Positions 53,560 to 61,560 of a stretch of DNA of 64,000 nt are shown here, piece by piece. The position numbers and the translations under genes were made by a program. The stretch comes from Sedimentibacter saalensis (GTDB lineage Bacteria > Bacillota > Clostridia > Tissierellales > Sedimentibacteraceae): contig NZ_VLKH01000002.1 of NCBI RefSeq assembly GCF_007830175.1, forward strand, positions 186,001 through 250,000, in the 5' to 3' direction. How positions within the stretch are numbered: the first letter of the stretch is position 1; every line of letters begins with the position of its first letter. The notes under the pieces were generated by a model. That model made no database searches and was not told the DNA's origin. It saw only the letters and a program-made list of their open reading frames with translations.

Positions 53560-56500
53560 TTATATTACATCCAAAAAGCTTAACTGATCGCTTTCAGGAA
53601 GTCCTTTAAGACAGCCAAACTTTTTAAGAAGTTCTATGGCAGCATTTCCTATTTTTGCACTTTTCCTTAAATCATCAATTGACTTTAACTCTTCTTTGTG
53701 AGCAGCATTGTAAATTCCTTCTGCTGCAACTGTTCCCATACCAGATATGCTGTTTAGCGGAGGTCTTATGCCTCCTTCTTCAAGCTGAAATTGAGTTGCA
53801 TGAGATTTGTATAAATCAATTGGTAGAAATTTGTATCCTCTCTCATACATTTCCAGGACCAACTCCAAATCATCATACATGTCCTTATCTTTATTAGATG
53901 CATCATTGCCAAGAGCATCAATTTCCTTTAATTTTTCTTTAACAACCTCTTTGCCGTTTATCATGAACTCTGCATCAAAAGCTTTAGCCCTTATGGAAAA
54001 ATAAGCTGCATAATAGGCCTCAGGTATGTGCACCTTGAACCAGGCGATTCTGAAGGCCATCATTACATATGCCGCTGCGTGTGCCTTAGGGAACATGTAT
54101 TTAATTTTCTTGCATGAATCAATGTACCATTCAGGAACTTCATGTTCTCTCATTAGCGATTCATATTCAGGCCATTTGGGTTCCTTAAGAGCTTTACCTT
54201 TACGCACGGTTTCCATTATTTTAAAAGCTGCATTAGGCGGCAGTCCTTTTTTGATAAGGTAGACCATTATATCATCTCTTGTACAAACTGCCTCACTTAT
54301 GGTCGTGACGGTTCCGGAATCTATGAGATCCTTGGCATTTCCAAGCCACACGTCTGTACCGTGTGACAGACCTGATATACATATTAAATCCATGAATGTC
54401 TTAGGCATTGTGTCAAGAAGCATACCTCGTACGAACCTTGTGCCGAACTCCGGTACTCCGAAAGTTCCAACCTTTGAATTAATTTGCTGAGGCGTAACTT
54501 TCAAGGCTTGAGTTGATGAAAACAATGACATTGTATCTTTGTCATCCATTGGTATGGTTTTAGGGTCAACTCCTGTTATATCCTGCAGCATCCTTATTAC
54601 CGTAGGATCATCATGGCCAAGTATGTCAAGCTTAAGAAGGTTCTGGTCTATAGAGTGATAATCAAAATGAGTTGTTATAATATCTGAATCAGGGTCATCG
54701 GCCGGATGTTGCACAGGACAAAACTCAAATATTTCACGTCCCTTTGGTACAACTATTATGCCTCCCGGATGCTGTCCGCTTGTTCTCTTAATACCGGTAC
54801 ATCCCTTGGATATTCTAATGATTTCTGCCTTACTCACTGATTTATTTTTTTCCTCAAAATATTTCTTTACATATCCAAAGGCAGTTTTGTCTGCAATTGT
54901 TCCAATTGTTCCTGCTTTGAATGTTGTTCCCTTTCCGAATATGACCTCCGTATATTTGTGGGCTTTTGCCTGATACTCACCTGAAAAATTCAAGTCTATA
55001 TCAGGCTCCTTGTCCCCATTGAAGCCAAGGAATGTTTCAAACGGAATGTCGATGCCGTCTTTTGAAAGCATTTCTCCACAAACAGGGCATTTTTTGTCCG
55101 GTAGGTCAAAACCAATTTTAATTCCTAAATCAGTGAAATCTGAATGCTTGCACTTCGGGCATCTGTAATGAGGCGGAAGGGCATTTACTTCTGTAATACC
55201 CGTCATATATGCAACAACCGATGAGCCAACAGACCCCCTTGAGCCAACCAAGTATCCATCCTCATTGGATTTCCATACAAGTTTCTGCGCAATTATATAC
55301 ATAACGGAAAATCCGTTTTTTATGATTGAATCAAGTTCCTTGTCAAGTCTTTGCTGAACTATTTCAGGCAGCGGATCTCCATAAAGCTCATGAGCCTTTC
55401 CAAAAGCTATGTCCTTTATGGTCTGTTCGCAGCCTTCAATGTGAGGAGGACATTTCTCTGATGAAATAGGGCTTATATTCTCACACATATCTGCAACTAT
55501 GTTTGTGTTCTTTACAACAACTTCATATGATTTTTCTTCTCCGAGGTAATAAAATTCCTTTAACATTTCCTCTGTTGTTTTTAAAAACAGTGGAGCCTGG
55601 TAATCAGCATCCTTGAATCCCTGTCCTGCTTCAAGTATACGCCTGTATATTTCATCTTCAGGGTCCATGAAGTGAACATCTCCCGTGGCAACAACAGGCT
55701 TATTGAACTTTTCTCCTAAAGCAACTATTTTTCTGTTTATGTTTCTCAAATAATCTTTGTCAGGTACCTGTTCAGTCCTTATGAGGTAGTCATTGTTCCC
55801 TATTGGCTGTATTTCAAGATAATCATAAAATTTAGCTATCTTTTCTATTTCTTGTTCTGGTTTTCCTAATAATATGGCCTGATACAGCTCTCCTTCGCTG
55901 CATGCACTGCCTATTATCAAACCTTCTGAGTGTTTTTCAAACATGCTTTTCAATATTCGAGGTTTCTTGTAAAAATAATCCAAATGCGAATAAGACACAA
56001 GCTTGTATAAGTTTTTCAGGCCAGTATAATTTTTGGCCAATATTATTGCATGATAAGTTTTAAGCTTTTTGTAAGATTCATTTCTTGACTGTTCATCAGA
56101 AGCATATTTGTCTATGTCATCCAGTGATTCTGCTCCTCTTTTAACAAGCATTTCAAGCATCACATTAAAAACCTTCACTGTTGTCTCCACATCGTCAAGT
56201 GCCCTGTGAGCTACATCAACCTTTATTCCAAGATTTTTTGCAATCCTTCCAAGCTTGTATGTTTTGTAATCTGGAAACAGTTCATGCGCCAAAGATAATG
56301 TATCTAAATAAGTAAAATCGAAAGCGTATCCAAGTTCCTTGGCATTATGTTTTAGAAATCCAATATCAAATTCTGCGTTATGGGCTACAAGCACGCTTCC
56401 CTCAATAAAGTCAAGCATTTTTGGAAATACCTTATCAATAGTTTCTGCGTCACTTACCATGTCATCTGTTATGTTTGTAACCTCAACAACCCTTGCAGGA

Positions 56501-57903
56501 ATAGGCTTTTGTGGATTTACAAAACAGCTGAATTCATCTACTACCTTTCCGCCTTGTATTTTCATGATACCTATTTCAGTTATTTTTTCTGTAACAGGAG
56601 AAAATCCTGTAGTTTCAAGGTCAAGCACACAGTATACAGTGTCGATTGATTGCCCCTTGCAATTAGTAACGGACGGCTTTTTATCAGGAGCAAGATAAGC
56701 CTCCACCCCATATATTATTTTCATGTCAGGATTATCTCTTCCAAGGAGCTTATGAGCTTCTGGAAATGCCTGAACAACACCATGGTCTGTTATGGCCATG
56801 GACTTCATCCCCCATTCCATTGCTCTTTTTATGAGATCAGCAGCATTTGTCATGGCATCCATCTGGCTCATCTGTGTATGCAGGTGAAGTTCAACCCTTT
56901 TCTGTTCAGAATTATCCATTCTCTTGACTTTTTTGATACCTTCAGTTTCAACAATTGTATTTGCAATGAGCTCAATTTCTCCTGAAAATTTACTGAATCC
57001 TGAATTGCCGTAAATTTTTACTCCTTTAGCTTTTTTGAGCCTCGGCACAACTTCAGCATCTTCTCCGGGCTTCAAGAACATCTTGCACGTCATGGAACTT
57101 GAGCCATCATACACATCAAAAGAAACAAGTATTTTTCCGCTTCTAAGTTCCTTTGCTTCAAGATTTGAAATTTCTCCTTCTATGGCAACTCTTCCTTCAT
57201 CAGGAGTAATATCGATAATTTTTACAATAGGATCTTTGAGGTTTATATTTCTTCCAAGTATGAGCTGCGGATTTGTCTTTTTCCCTGAAGTCTCAGCTTT
57301 TGCTTCCTGTTTAAATTCAGGAATCTTTTTAGACTGTGCAGGAGCTGATACCGTGGGAGCAAATTGAGCTTCCCTCTGAAGTTCATACATTTCCTTTGCA
57401 AGAACATCTTCCTGCTGCCTTATGAATTCCTCCTGACTTACCTTGTCTACAAAATTAATATGATATGGAGTGCCGTATAGTTTTTTTACAGCTTCATGAA
57501 TTTTTTTATCGTAACCTTTGGCTTTCAATATTTCAGACACAGCCGATTTAAATTTAAAAACAATAGTATTTTCAGCTATTTCATACTCACTGTCTTTAAG
57601 AACCGCCTTTAATGCAGGAAACTTGTCCGATATCATGAAAACAATATTTTTAAGCTCATCTTCAATGGGCTTTTTGTTTGTTTCATCAGAATAACTTACA
57701 ATTATTTTAGAATCGCTAAGTGCAAATCTTCTTTTAATAAAGTCATTGAGTGATTCCAATTCTTTTACTTCAATATATTTATCGGATTTGATTTTTAATT
57801 CGAGGGATTTTGTTTTTTTGCTGAGAACAACTCCTTCAACCAGAGCAAAGTTCAAGTTGCCCACAGCTTCATAATCACCAAATATTTCTTTAATTTTTTT
57901 CAT
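53560..57903 (-). CDS. polC: DNA polymerase III alpha subunit, PolC type
   Basis: Replicative polymerase of low-GC Gram-positives with built-in 3'-5' exonuclease. At 1447 aa it is the expected length. Domains in order: N-terminal region, OB-fold (about 225-320), PHP domain split around the exonuclease (VELHLHTQMSQMDAM; VYCVLDLETTGFSPVTEKI, DEDDh type), zinc finger (CPKCKHSDF, CPVCGEML) and the catalytic palm with PDIDLNFSGEYQ. SRGSVGSSVVAYMTGITEVN and RTSGQHPGGIIVVPKG are present. It is a single gene, so the usual proB/rimP neighbours are absent. Confidence 0.97.
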   Translation of the reverse strand: MKKIKEIFGDYEAVGNLNFALVEGVVLSKKTKSLELKIKSDKYIEVKELESLNDFIKRRFALSDSKIIVSYSDETNKKPIEDELKNIVFMISDKFPALKAVLKDSEYEIAENTIVFKFKSAVSEILKAKGYDKKIHEAVKKLYGTPYHINFVDKVSQEEFIRQQEDVLAKEMYELQREAQFAPTVSAPAQSKKIPEFKQEAKAETSGKKTNPQLILGRNINLKDPIVKIIDITPDEGRVAIEGEISNLEAKELRSGKILVSFDVYDGSSSMTCKMFLKPGEDAEVVPRLKKAKGVKIYGNSGFSKFSGEIELIANTIVETEGIKKVKRMDNSEQKRVELHLHTQMSQMDAMTNAADLIKRAMEWGMKSMAITDHGVVQAFPEAHKLLGRDNPDMKIIYGVEAYLAPDKKPSVTNCKGQSIDTVYCVLDLETTGFSPVTEKITEIGIMKIQGGKVVDEFSCFVNPQKPIPARVVEVTNITDDMVSDAETIDKVFPKMLDFIEGSVLVAHNAEFDIGFLKHNAKELGYAFDFTYLDTLSLAHELFPDYKTYKLGRIAKNLGIKVDVAHRALDDVETTVKVFNVMLEMLVKRGAESLDDIDKYASDEQSRNESYKKLKTYHAIILAKNYTGLKNLYKLVSYSHLDYFYKKPRILKSMFEKHSEGLIIGSACSEGELYQAILLGKPEQEIEKIAKFYDYLEIQPIGNNDYLIRTEQVPDKDYLRNINRKIVALGEKFNKPVVATGDVHFMDPEDEIYRRILEAGQGFKDADYQAPLFLKTTEEMLKEFYYLGEEKSYEVVVKNTNIVADMCENISPISSEKCPPHIEGCEQTIKDIAFGKAHELYGDPLPEIVQQRLDKELDSIIKNGFSVMYIIAQKLVWKSNEDGYLVGSRGSVGSSVVAYMTGITEVNALPPHYRCPKCKHSDFTDLGIKIGFDLPDKKCPVCGEMLSKDGIDIPFETFLGFNGDKEPDIDLNFSGEYQAKAHKYTEVIFGKGTTFKAGTIGTIADKTAFGYVKKYFEEKNKSVSKAEIIRISKGCTGIKRTSGQHPGGIIVVPKGREIFEFCPVQHPADDPDSDIITTHFDYHSIDQNLLKLDILGHDDPTVIRMLQDITGVDPKTIPMDDKDTMSLFSSTQALKVTPQQINSKVGTFGVPEFGTRFVRGMLLDTMPKTFMDLICISGLSHGTDVWLGNAKDLIDSGTVTTISEAVCTRDDIMVYLIKKGLPPNAAFKIMETVRKGKALKEPKWPEYESLMREHEVPEWYIDSCKKIKYMFPKAHAAAYVMMAFRIAWFKVHIPEAYYAAYFSIRAKAFDAEFMINGKEVVKEKLKEIDALGNDASNKDKDMYDDLELVLEMYERGYKFLPIDLYKSHATQFQLEEGGIRPPLNSISGMGTVAAEGIYNAAHKEELKSIDDLRKSAKIGNAAIELLKKFGCLKGLPESDQLSFLDVI

Positions 57904-58138
57904 TATACAACCTTCTTAAAAGTTCAATATTTTATATTATATAACATAGATTAATGATTTGTACATAGAAAAAACGTCTCATATTTTCAATTATCAAATT
58001 GATGTATATAATTTTTGTTGATTTTATCCCGCTTTACTTTTATCCAAACTGAATTTAATGGCATTAAACTTTTTTTATGCAATATATATAATATATGAAA
58101 TTTGTTGAAATTTATTTTGTTTTAAGGGGGAAATTTTT

Positions 58139-59812
58139 ATGTCCGTTCAAGATTATTTTTTTAATCCAACTGATGAACAGCGACACCAGTTGTTTCTAAA
58201 TTCCTTAAACCGTTCTGGCAGATCTGAAGACTTTCAAAATATTTTAAACCTTTTAAGACCTCCCCATGAAATTTATCAATATGCAAAGCCAATGACTCTT
58301 GAAAATTTAAAAATTGGGATAATTGGCGCTGGGCTGTCAGGACTGGCAGCTGCATATGAACTGAGAAAGCTTGGTGCAAATATTACTATATTTGATGCAG
58401 AATCTAACAGGATAGGCGGAAGAATTTATACTTCTTATTATAATGACTCCAAGGATTTTTATGTGGAATTAGGTGCCATGAGAATTCCTGTATCTCATGA
58501 AACAACCTGGCATTATATAAATTTGTTCAATTTGGAAACTGAATCATTGTCTTCTCCCCGATCAAACAACTTTATCTTTGTAGACAATGTAAGGGTAAGA
58601 CGTGATTTTTCAGGTCAAAGCATTACTGATAATATATATCCTTATTACAATTTGACTGAAAGTGAAAAAAATACACCATGGAATGAATTAAGTGATTATG
58701 CTGCAGAAACAATGCTGGACAGTCTCACTCCAGAAATGCGAACAGAAATACTAAAAATTCAACCTCAGTACTCTGAAGAATATTCAAGAATCACAAAGCT
58801 AAGCAACAGACAGGTTTATGAACAATTGGGATTAAGTCAAAGTGCCATAAACTTAATATCAGCAGTTGAACCCTTCACAGCAGCTCTTTTAAACACAAGC
58901 CACGATGAAACAATGAGCAGCATATATTCTTTTGATTTTCTCAATACTTACAGAATAAAAGGGGGTATGGTAAATCTACCCTTGGCATTCTTCGATTCTC
59001 TCAACAACCCTAATCCTCCTGAATTTCAATATGACACTGGTATTTTAGGAAAAGTCTCCATAAAATTAGGGTATGTTGTAAATGGAATTATGAAATCGTC
59101 TGACAACAAAGTAAATATAATTTATGATGATCCAAACAATGTAAAATTAATGGATACATATGATTTTGTAGTATGTGCGGTTCCTTTTTCTGTATTGAGA
59201 ACATTTGAACTTTCACCATTTTTCAGCGAATTGAAAATGCAGGCAATCAGAGAACTTAATTACATTGATGCTCATAAGACAGCTTTTTTATGCAGGAAAA
59301 GATTTTGGGAAGAAAATTCGCCCTATGGCAACATTAATGGCGGAATATCTTTTACAGATCTAGCCATTCAATCTGTTGTCTACCCTCCTGACCACATAAG
59401 GTGTCTCAGTGAAGGATTGTGTTCTGCTGATTCTCCAGGAGTTTTAATAGCCTCATATAACTTAGGCCAGGACGCAACAAGAATCGGCGGTCTTAATATT
59501 TACAGAAAACTTGAAACAATACGCAAGGATGTTGAAAAGGTTCATGGTCTTCCGGATGGATATTTAAATACGTTAATACAAAGTTACAGAACGGTTCACT
59601 GGAACGCAGAACCTTGGTTCAGAGGAGCTTTTGCAGTGGCGTATCCCGGTCAGAAAGTGAATTTTCTATACAATATGCTGCTGCCTGAATATGACAACAG
59701 GGTATTTTTTGCAGGAGACCATGTTTCCGTAAAACCCGGGTGGATACAGGGAGCATTATATTCAGGTAAATTTGTTGCCAATCAAATTGCAATGCAAACC
59801 ATTACAGTTTAA
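58139..59812 (+). CDS. Flavin monoamine / L-amino-acid oxidase family protein
   Basis: FAD-dependent amine oxidase, 557 aa. After a 55-residue N-terminal extension the Rossmann motif IIGAGLSGLAAAYELRKLGA (GxGxxG at about 63-68) and RIGGRIYT appear. ELGAMRIPVSHE is typical of L-amino-acid oxidases. The C-terminal FAD motif is VFFAGDHVSVKPGWIQGAL. There is no signal peptide. Such enzymes normally use O2 and make H2O2, which is odd in an apparent anaerobe. AAGGGGG precedes the ATG. It is flanked by a small unknown gene and a LysR gene. Confidence 0.85.
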   Translation: MSVQDYFFNPTDEQRHQLFLNSLNRSGRSEDFQNILNLLRPPHEIYQYAKPMTLENLKIGIIGAGLSGLAAAYELRKLGANITIFDAESNRIGGRIYTSYYNDSKDFYVELGAMRIPVSHETTWHYINLFNLETESLSSPRSNNFIFVDNVRVRRDFSGQSITDNIYPYYNLTESEKNTPWNELSDYAAETMLDSLTPEMRTEILKIQPQYSEEYSRITKLSNRQVYEQLGLSQSAINLISAVEPFTAALLNTSHDETMSSIYSFDFLNTYRIKGGMVNLPLAFFDSLNNPNPPEFQYDTGILGKVSIKLGYVVNGIMKSSDNKVNIIYDDPNNVKLMDTYDFVVCAVPFSVLRTFELSPFFSELKMQAIRELNYIDAHKTAFLCRKRFWEENSPYGNINGGISFTDLAIQSVVYPPDHIRCLSEGLCSADSPGVLIASYNLGQDATRIGGLNIYRKLETIRKDVEKVHGLPDGYLNTLIQSYRTVHWNAEPWFRGAFAVAYPGQKVNFLYNMLLPEYDNRVFFAGDHVSVKPGWIQGALYSGKFVANQIAMQTITV

Positions 59813-59855
59813 ACCATCAATAATGTTGCATTTAATTCAAATTTCATTAAATATT

Positions 59856-59899
59856 AAAGGACGTTAGTTTTTTATACAAAAGTAACGTCCTTTTTTAAA
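59856..59899. terminator. Bidirectional terminator, amine oxidase / 91-aa gene
   Basis: The stem AAAGGACGTTA/TAACGTCCTTT with a 16-nt loop is followed by TTTTTT on the plus strand and A-rich on the left, between convergent genes. Confidence 0.82.
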
Positions 59900-59916
59900 A
59901 AATTATTTTTAAATTA

Positions 59917-60192
59917 CTAACCACCACATCTAAGAAAGTTCAGCTGAAAGGCAGCAATAAAACCATCAAACTTATCCTCTTCTACTGCAATTGATACTAA
60001 AACATTCTGAATTTTTAAGGCTTTATATTCAGACATTGTATGAGGTCCAACTGTTGCTTCCCAAAATGGTCCTTTGATTTTTTCATCATCTTCCAAAGTA
60101 CCTCCAATTTTGAGAAAGTAATCTATAAACTCATTACGGTTTATTCCACCAAATTTAACAGATAGAGTTTTTATCTTACCACGTCCTTTCAA
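59917..60192 (-). CDS. Small hypothetical protein (91 aa), possible MoaD-related domain
   Basis: A 91-aa soluble protein starting at TTG 60192, with no good ribosome site directly before it, so the start is uncertain. The segments INRNEFIDYFLKIGGTLE, FWEATVGPHTM, KIQNVLVSIAVEEDKFDGFI and the C-terminal FLRCGG resemble the small MoaD-related C-terminal (DUF1952-like) domain. This is a memory-based suggestion with low certainty. It is divergent from the LysR gene and convergent with the amine oxidase. Confidence 0.5.
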   Translation of the reverse strand: MKGRGKIKTLSVKFGGINRNEFIDYFLKIGGTLEDDEKIKGPFWEATVGPHTMSEYKALKIQNVLVSIAVEEDKFDGFIAAFQLNFLRCGG

Positions 60193-60255
60193 TAATTTAA
60201 TTAAAATTAATTATACACATGCTTTCTTGCTGTGTAAAGCAGGATGCTTTATTTA

Positions 60256-60284
60256 TTGATTAATCGAAAGTAAAATAGTATAAT
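60256..60284 (+). promoter_or_regulatory. Sigma-A promoter for the LysR gene
   Basis: TTGATT (60256-60261), a 17-nt spacer and TATAAT (60279-60284), about 45 nt before the ATG at 60330. Confidence 0.78.
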
Positions 60285-60329
60285 TTCATCAGTATTCATA
60301 ACTAAAAGTTATTGTTAGGAGATTATTAA

Positions 60330-61181
60330 ATGGATGAAAAAGATTATGAAATTCTTCTTGAATTATATGAAACTAAAAATATTACTAAAGTAGCACATAA
60401 GCTATTCTTATCTCAGCCTGCTTTGACAAAAAGACTAATAAGGATGGAAGCTGAGTTAAATTGCAATTTGCTTGTTCGTTCAAAAAAAGGTGTTATATTT
60501 ACGCCCATTGGCGAAACTATTATATCCTACATAAAAACTATTTATAAAACTACTGTTGAAATGAAAAATCATGTAAATATTAACAAAGGTTTCATAGGCG
60601 GAACGTTAAACTTGGGATGTTCAGTGAATTTTTCTCATTACAGATTGCCAGGGGTCTTAAAAGCATATACTCAGCTATATCCTATGGTAAATATAAATAT
60701 AACAACTGATCAAAGCAAAAACTTATACAAAATGTTGATGAATGATGAAATTCCAATTGCCATTGTCCGGGGAGATTTTAAATGGGATGAAGGAAAAAAT
60801 CTATTGTTTAAAGAACCCATGCTAGTGGTGTGCAACGAAGAAAATAAAGACAAACCGCTTGATTCATATCCATATATTAACCGAAGCACTGATGCAGGAT
60901 TGAGTCTGGAGCTTCATAAATGGCTCGAGGAAAATAATCTTCCAGGCAATACTTCAAAAATTTGTCTTGATAATTTAATATGCTGCATGCAAATGGTACG
61001 AAACGGTATAGGATGGTGCATACTTCCTCAAATTTGTTTAGATGAATTTGAAGGGCATACTGAAAAACTATGCTTTAAAGATGGAACACCTTTAGAAAGA
61101 AACACATACGTCCTATATAAAAATTCATATTATGAACTTCCGCAAGTTCAGCTTTTCATTAAACATTTGACAGATAGCTAG
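60330..61181 (+). CDS. LysR-family transcriptional regulator
   Basis: A 283-aa regulator. The N-terminal winged HTH covers about 1-60 (ILLELYETKNITKVAHKLFLSQPALTKRLIRMEAEL, quoted as the family HTH pattern), with VRSKKGVIFTPIGE as the wing end. The effector domain lies at about 90-280 (GGTLNLGCSVNFSHYRLPGVL, IAIVRGDFKW, GIGWCILPQICLDEF). TTAGGAG precedes the ATG. It may control the divergent 91-aa gene or the nearby amine oxidase, but no T-N11-A box was assigned. Confidence 0.93.
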   Translation: MDEKDYEILLELYETKNITKVAHKLFLSQPALTKRLIRMEAELNCNLLVRSKKGVIFTPIGETIISYIKTIYKTTVEMKNHVNINKGFIGGTLNLGCSVNFSHYRLPGVLKAYTQLYPMVNINITTDQSKNLYKMLMNDEIPIAIVRGDFKWDEGKNLLFKEPMLVVCNEENKDKPLDSYPYINRSTDAGLSLELHKWLEENNLPGNTSKICLDNLICCMQMVRNGIGWCILPQICLDEFEGHTEKLCFKDGTPLERNTYVLYKNSYYELPQVQLFIKHLTDS

Positions 61182-61560
61182 TCGCTAAAATTTAGATTTT
61201 TATCCTGGAATCGTATATAACAAAAATATTTTAAAAATTTTTTTATTTTATGTTTAAACCCAAAATCATCGGGTATATATAGCATACAACATCGGTTACT
61301 ATAATTCTAACAGAGTCAATACAATTACCAGTTGTAATGGTTAAATCGTGGTCTAGCCCGTTAACAGTTAGATTATATAAAGCGGCTAAACCTTACAAGA
61401 GTAAAGATATTGGTAGGGTAGCAATTAAGTAAATTGAATGTTGAATCTTTACCGAGAGGTATTGAATGGGTATCCAAGAAAATAAGTAGCGCCTGGTATC
61501 TAGTACAAGATATTCAGGCGCTACTTAATTTTTTGTTGATTTTTTATTTTCTAAAATAGG
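61182..61560. other. Unexplained intergenic region with a short open frame and large hairpin
   Basis: Between the LysR stop and the convergent surface-protein gene. A 49-codon plus-strand frame without a start codon (61283-61432) reads HTTSVTIILTES, then PYKSKDIGRVAIK-stop, like the tail of a decayed gene. A 43-nt hairpin with a U-run follows at 61484-61535. The texture (C-terminal coding tail, then structured 3' DNA) recalls an IS200/IS605-type right end, but I cannot match it to one. Confidence 0.4.
61484..61535 (+). terminator. Large terminator-like hairpin
   Basis: A 12-bp perfect stem AAGTAGCGCCTG/CAGGCGCTACTT plus an inner ATCT/AGAT stem (61484-61526), then AATTTTTTG. The U-run favours plus-strand termination. 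It also lies 25 nt past the stop of the convergent minus-strand gene. Confidence 0.75.
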
